Below are positions 8,098 through 10,099 of a DNA stretch of 10,099 bases, in pieces. Made by a program: the position numbers and the translations under genes. The notes under the pieces were generated by a model. It was given only the letters and a program-made list of their open reading frames with translations. It was not told where the DNA came from and ran no database searches. Each line of letters begins with the position of its first letter. Position 1 is the first letter of the stretch. Origin of the DNA: Clostridiales bacterium (lineage in GTDB: Bacteria; Bacillota; Clostridia; Lachnospirales; Lachnospiraceae); assembly GCA_019420425.1 (NCBI GenBank), contig JAHZHG010000004.1:19804-29902 (forward strand), written 5' to 3'.

Positions 8098-9405
8098 TTA
8101 ATAGTTTGCCTCCAGGGTGGCCTGGCAGTCAGCGGCCATATCCTCTGCACTCATCGTGCCCGCAATCAGCTGCTGAGTATCTGCATAGAGAACGCCGGAA
8201 CCGACTTCTGCCGGAAGCACACAGTCGAAAATGGAGCAGTTATTCATGGTCGCCGCCAGCTCGTAGTATTCTGCGAACAGCGGATCCAGGCCGGACAGAT
8301 CCAGGCCTTCAGAGGTCTTGCCGGAGGAGATGAAGCCCTGTGCCAGAGCGTCGTCCGCATATTCGCCGGTGGTAACTGCCTTTAAAAATGCCAGGCAGGC
8401 GGTCAGGTCATCGCCCTCTAAGTTGCTGTTGATCACATAGTTCCAGCCAGCGCCGGCTGCGGTGTCATACTTTGTACCGGCTTCGCCTTCTACTGCCGGC
8501 ATCAGGCCAACATGGGTATTTGCCAGTACGTCCTCCGGGCAGTTGCTGATCATGGTACCTACTGACCATGCGCCGTTGAAGAACATTGCGGCCTGCTTGT
8601 TGTAGTACAGTGCGTACATTTCATCCTGATCGATGGAGTTCATATCCTCGTTAAAATACTGCGCAATGTTCTGGAAGCCTTCCAGAGCTCTTACGAATGC
8701 TTCGTCAGTGAATTTTGCGCCTTCATTGTTGGCCAGGCTGTTGAACCATTCCTGATCGATGTATTTGTAAGCGTAGGTGTTGAATACAGCGGACTCAGCC
8801 AGCCACTGATCCTTGTTGCCCATGGCGATGGGAGTATATCCTTTTTCTTTGATCTTTTCGCAGGCATCCAAAAGCTCTGTCCAGGTCTCGGGCCAGCCGT
8901 CAATGCCGCACTCCTCGAAGATTGCCTGGTTGTAAACGCCGATACAGTTCGCCTGCATCTGGAAGGGAACGCCCCACTGGGTTCCGTCATATGTACAGTC
9001 GGCGAATGCACCCTCTACATAGGAGTCTGCCCACTCGGCATCTTCTGCGATATACTGGTCAGCCGCCTGAATCGCGCCGGCATCGGCAAAGGTCGGAAGC
9101 ATGTCGCCCTTGGTCAGCCATACGTTGGGAAGCTCGTCTCCTGCCATCAGTGTGGTCAGCTTTTCCTGATAGTTATTGGAATCGGTAAAGATAAATTCGA
9201 TTTCTACATCCGGGTTTTCTTCCATAAATTTATTTGCTGCATTCCAGAATGCCTTGGAAGTGCCTGCCCCGTCCTCCTCATGGAAATGAAAAATACTAAA
9301 GGAACCAGACAGTCCGGTACTTTCTTCTGCAAAAGAGGTTCCGCCAACAGCGAGGGAAGCCAGCATAGATGCCGCCAGAAGAATAGATACATGTTTCTTT
9401 TTCAT
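8098..9405 (-). CDS. Extracellular sugar-binding protein of an ABC transporter (family 1 solute-binding protein)
   Basis: It captures the saccharide outside the cell and delivers it to the two permeases downstream. The 435-residue length and NPDVEIEFIFTDSNNYQEKL, AGDELPNVWLTKG, the GVPFQ strand, WPETWTELLDACEKIK, AAMFFNGAWSVG and the closing AGTMSAEDMAADCQATLEAN pattern fit the carbohydrate-binding SBP_bac_1 family. The start is the ATG at 9403-9405: GGAGG lies 7 bases upstream and the protein then opens with a standard signal peptide (MKKK, then LLAASMLASLAVGG). The frame remains open upstream to 9510, but those residues look non-coding. The probable signal peptidase I site is TSFA|EES. There is no cysteine at the end of the signal peptide, so it is not a typical lipoprotein. 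Sequence alone cannot name the ligand; the operon suggests a fucosylated oligosaccharide. Confidence 0.94.
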   Translation of the reverse strand: MKKKHVSILLAASMLASLAVGGTSFAEESTGLSGSFSIFHFHEEDGAGTSKAFWNAANKFMEENPDVEIEFIFTDSNNYQEKLTTLMAGDELPNVWLTKGDMLPTFADAGAIQAADQYIAEDAEWADSYVEGAFADCTYDGTQWGVPFQMQANCIGVYNQAIFEECGIDGWPETWTELLDACEKIKEKGYTPIAMGNKDQWLAESAVFNTYAYKYIDQEWFNSLANNEGAKFTDEAFVRALEGFQNIAQYFNEDMNSIDQDEMYALYYNKQAAMFFNGAWSVGTMISNCPEDVLANTHVGLMPAVEGEAGTKYDTAAGAGWNYVINSNLEGDDLTACLAFLKAVTTGEYADDALAQGFISSGKTSEGLDLSGLDPLFAEYYELAATMNNCSIFDCVLPAEVGSGVLYADTQQLIAGTMSAEDMAADCQATLEANY

Positions 9406-9426
9406 ATAATTACCTCCGTCCTTGAT

Positions 9427-9487
9427 TTGTCTACTTCTATCGAACAATTTCCGTACATCCAACGGATTCTTTCGACATTTTAGACAA
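9427..9487 (-). promoter_or_regulatory. Paired repeats in the operon leader, candidate regulator binding sites
   Basis: Two near-identical blocks in the same orientation occur at 9435-9450 (TTCTATCGAACAATTT) and 9467-9480 (TTCTTTCGACATTT), 32 bases apart, close to three helical turns. They are flanked by a perfect 7-bp inverted repeat, TTGTCTA (9427-9433) and TAGACAA (9481-9487). AraC-type proteins commonly bind direct half-sites on one face of the helix, and such a regulator is encoded in this operon. The link between them is inference from position and pattern. Confidence 0.4.
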
Positions 9488-9508
9488 TTTTTCTTTGTTA
9501 TGCCTATC

Positions 9509-9517
9509 ATTTTAACA
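9509..9517 (-). promoter_or_regulatory. Candidate extended -10 promoter element of the operon
   Basis: The minus strand reads TGTTAAAAT, an extended -10 (TGnTAAAAT) with five of six bases of TATAAT. No good -35 hexamer is found 16-18 bases upstream (AGACGA/AAGACG), which extended -10 promoters tolerate. Transcripts would have a leader of roughly 95 bases containing the paired repeats, so binding there would repress this promoter. A regulator-activated promoter nearer the gene remains possible. Confidence 0.3.
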
Positions 9518-9649
9518 CATTTTCACCAGTTCGTCTTTGCTTATCCCTAATATTATTTGTCATTTTCTACGATACTCCAGTAAAACCTGTATGTTTTCGT
9601 GCATAATATACATTTTACATGAATTTAGCGAAAAAGAAATCATAAATTT

Positions 9650-9664
9650 TACAACAAGGTTGTA
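9650..9664. promoter_or_regulatory. Perfect dyad TACAAC-AAG-GTTGTA, possible operator
   Basis: A perfect 6-bp inverted repeat with a 3-base spacer in A+T-rich intergenic DNA, about 245 bases upstream of the binding-protein start. It has the size and symmetry of an operator for a dimeric repressor. It is not followed by a T-run and is short for a terminator. No second copy was noticed in the window. Confidence 0.3.
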
Positions 9665-9693
9665 CGCTGTTATTTTTGCGTTTGGCCGCCAAG

Positions 9694-9734
9694 AAAAAAC
9701 GGCCTGCAGCAGAGCTCTGCTACAGACCGTTTTT
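9694..9734 (-). terminator. Strong intrinsic terminator of the locus to the right
   Basis: Around the centre 9714/9715, arms 9695-9714 and 9715-9734 form a 40-base palindrome. In minus-strand RNA, two C-A mismatches of the plus strand become G-U pairs, so the stem is essentially continuous. It ends in a run of six T on the minus strand, followed by CTTGG. The A-tract on the other side makes it partly bidirectional. It lies about 75 bases beyond the stop of the oligopeptide-binding-protein remnant, as expected for the terminator of that older transcription unit, and it insulates the fucose operon from it. Confidence 0.85.
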
Positions 9735-9809
9735 CCTCAATATCCGATAATTGTGTATCCGGTGACTGCGCTGCGAAAATATCGATCCTGAAGCGCTCCG
9801 GCCAGCCCG

Positions 9810-9995
9810 TTACTGTTTCTGGGCCGCGAACCGGTATATCGGCTCGCCCTTGTCATTTGTCGTCACTCCGGAAATAGACAGGTCGATCAGGCAGATATAT
9901 ACCTGGTTCACCACCAGGATCACGTAGAAGCTTTCGCTTACCAGAATGTTCTGCGCCTCATGCAGGTACTGGTTGCGCTCGGCTGCGTCTGCCTG
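9810..9995 (-). pseudogene. Remnant: C-terminal 61 residues resembling an oligopeptide-binding protein (SBP_bac_5/DppA-like)
   Basis: The minus-strand frame ends at TAA 9810-9812 and reads ADAAERNQYLHEAQNILV, then a hydrophobic stretch with VYICLID, then SGVTTNDKGEPIYRFAAQ. This matches the tail pattern of peptide-binding proteins: a 'D.AERN.YLHEAE.IL' helix, a 'VYL' strand and a final 'GV..N..G...F..A'. There is no start codon or ribosome binding site, because a TAA (9996-9998) sits directly before it. The rest of the gene is absent, so this is a 3' fragment. A terminator follows. It belongs to the same strand but not to the fucose operon. The family call rests on the short tail only. Confidence 0.5.
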
Positions 9996-10004
9996 TTATT
10001 TGTT

Positions 10005-10097
10005 CTACCGCTGTGCCTTCCCACGGCAGAATGTCTGTACAACCTGATATTCTCTGCCGATTACGGCGATATCTGCATCATAGCCTGCCTGCAGCTG
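10005..10097 (-). CDS. C-terminal end of an amidohydrolase-like enzyme (partial, runs off the right edge)
   Basis: The last 30 residues before TAG (10005-10007) read QLQAGYDADIAVIGREYQVV and then QTFCRGKAQR. The pattern 'G.DADIAV......V..T..RG' is the usual C-terminal strand of metal-dependent amidohydrolases such as isoaspartyl dipeptidase, NagA or adenine deaminase, where it helps form the small beta-sandwich next to the barrel. The particular member cannot be told from 30 residues. It lies in the same frame as, and 9 bases before, the peptide-binding-protein fragment, so the original spacing has probably been lost. Confidence 0.45.
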   Translation of the reverse strand, partial: QLQAGYDADIAVIGREYQVVQTFCRGKAQR

Positions 10098-10099
10098 GC

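Larger units (their letters stand above)
9406..9809. other. Leader and upstream intergenic region of the fucose operon
   Basis: About 400 bases without a gene. From the operon outward it holds the ribosome binding site of the binding-protein gene, paired repeats (9427-9487), an extended -10 candidate (9509-9517), an A+T-rich stretch with the dyad TACAAC-AAG-GTTGTA (9650-9664), and the strong terminator at 9694-9734 that ends the older locus to the right. Nothing recognisable lies in 9735-9809, the short trailer between that terminator and the remnant stop codon. Open frames here have no ribosome binding site. Confidence 0.6.

Noticed and set aside
9523..9536. cre-like (CcpA) site in the operon leader
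   Set aside because: The minus strand TGAAAATGTGTTAA departs from the consensus at three fixed positions, including the central CG.
9537..9791. Plus-strand open frame of 84 codons across the leader and terminator
   Set aside because: It runs through the 40-base terminator palindrome and A+T-rich leader and has no ribosome binding site or recognisable motifs.

Overview
The window looks like chromosomal DNA of a Gram-positive anaerobe of the Clostridia, most likely a gut Lachnospiraceae. The basis is the strong AAGGAG/AGGAGG ribosome binding sites 5-9 bases from the starts, A+T-rich intergenic DNA around more G+C-rich genes, a solute-binding-protein plus two-permease sugar ABC cassette without its own ATPase, and the closeness of the products to families common there. 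All convincing genes lie on the minus strand, so transcription runs from right to left.

The core (about 9405 down to 1393) reads as one fucoside-utilisation operon. In transcription order it holds an exported family-1 sugar-binding protein (8098-9405), two MalF/MalG-type permeases (7024-7914 and 6191-7024), an AraC-family regulator split by a frameshift into a sensor half (5803-6159) and a DNA-binding half (5247-5828), a cytoplasmic GHL6/GH151-like glycosidase that is probably an alpha-L-fucosidase (3188-5230), and a textbook L-fucose isomerase, FucI (1393-3162). The inferred pathway is import of an intact fucosylated saccharide, release of L-fucose in the cytoplasm by the GH151-like enzyme, and isomerisation to L-fuculose. 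Fuculokinase, fuculose-phosphate aldolase and the ABC ATPase are not in the window. A hairpin after fucI closes the operon, and a second hairpin between the binding-protein gene and the permeases probably sets their relative expression.

The left edge (1-993) holds the N-terminal 331 residues of a protein I cannot assign, with its own ribosome binding site and a separate leader. The right end (9406-10099) holds the operon leader with paired repeats that could be regulator sites, a strong terminator at about 9694-9734, and two C-terminal fragments on the minus strand. One is the tail of an amidohydrolase-like enzyme; the other looks like the last 61 residues of an oligopeptide-binding protein without a start. 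They suggest a deletion scar of an older peptide-utilisation locus.

Three hairpins (1293-1333, 7945-7990, 9694-9734) carry C-A mismatches on the plus strand that become G-U pairs in minus-strand RNA. This independently supports minus-strand transcription. No rRNA, tRNA, CRISPR array or insertion sequence was seen.
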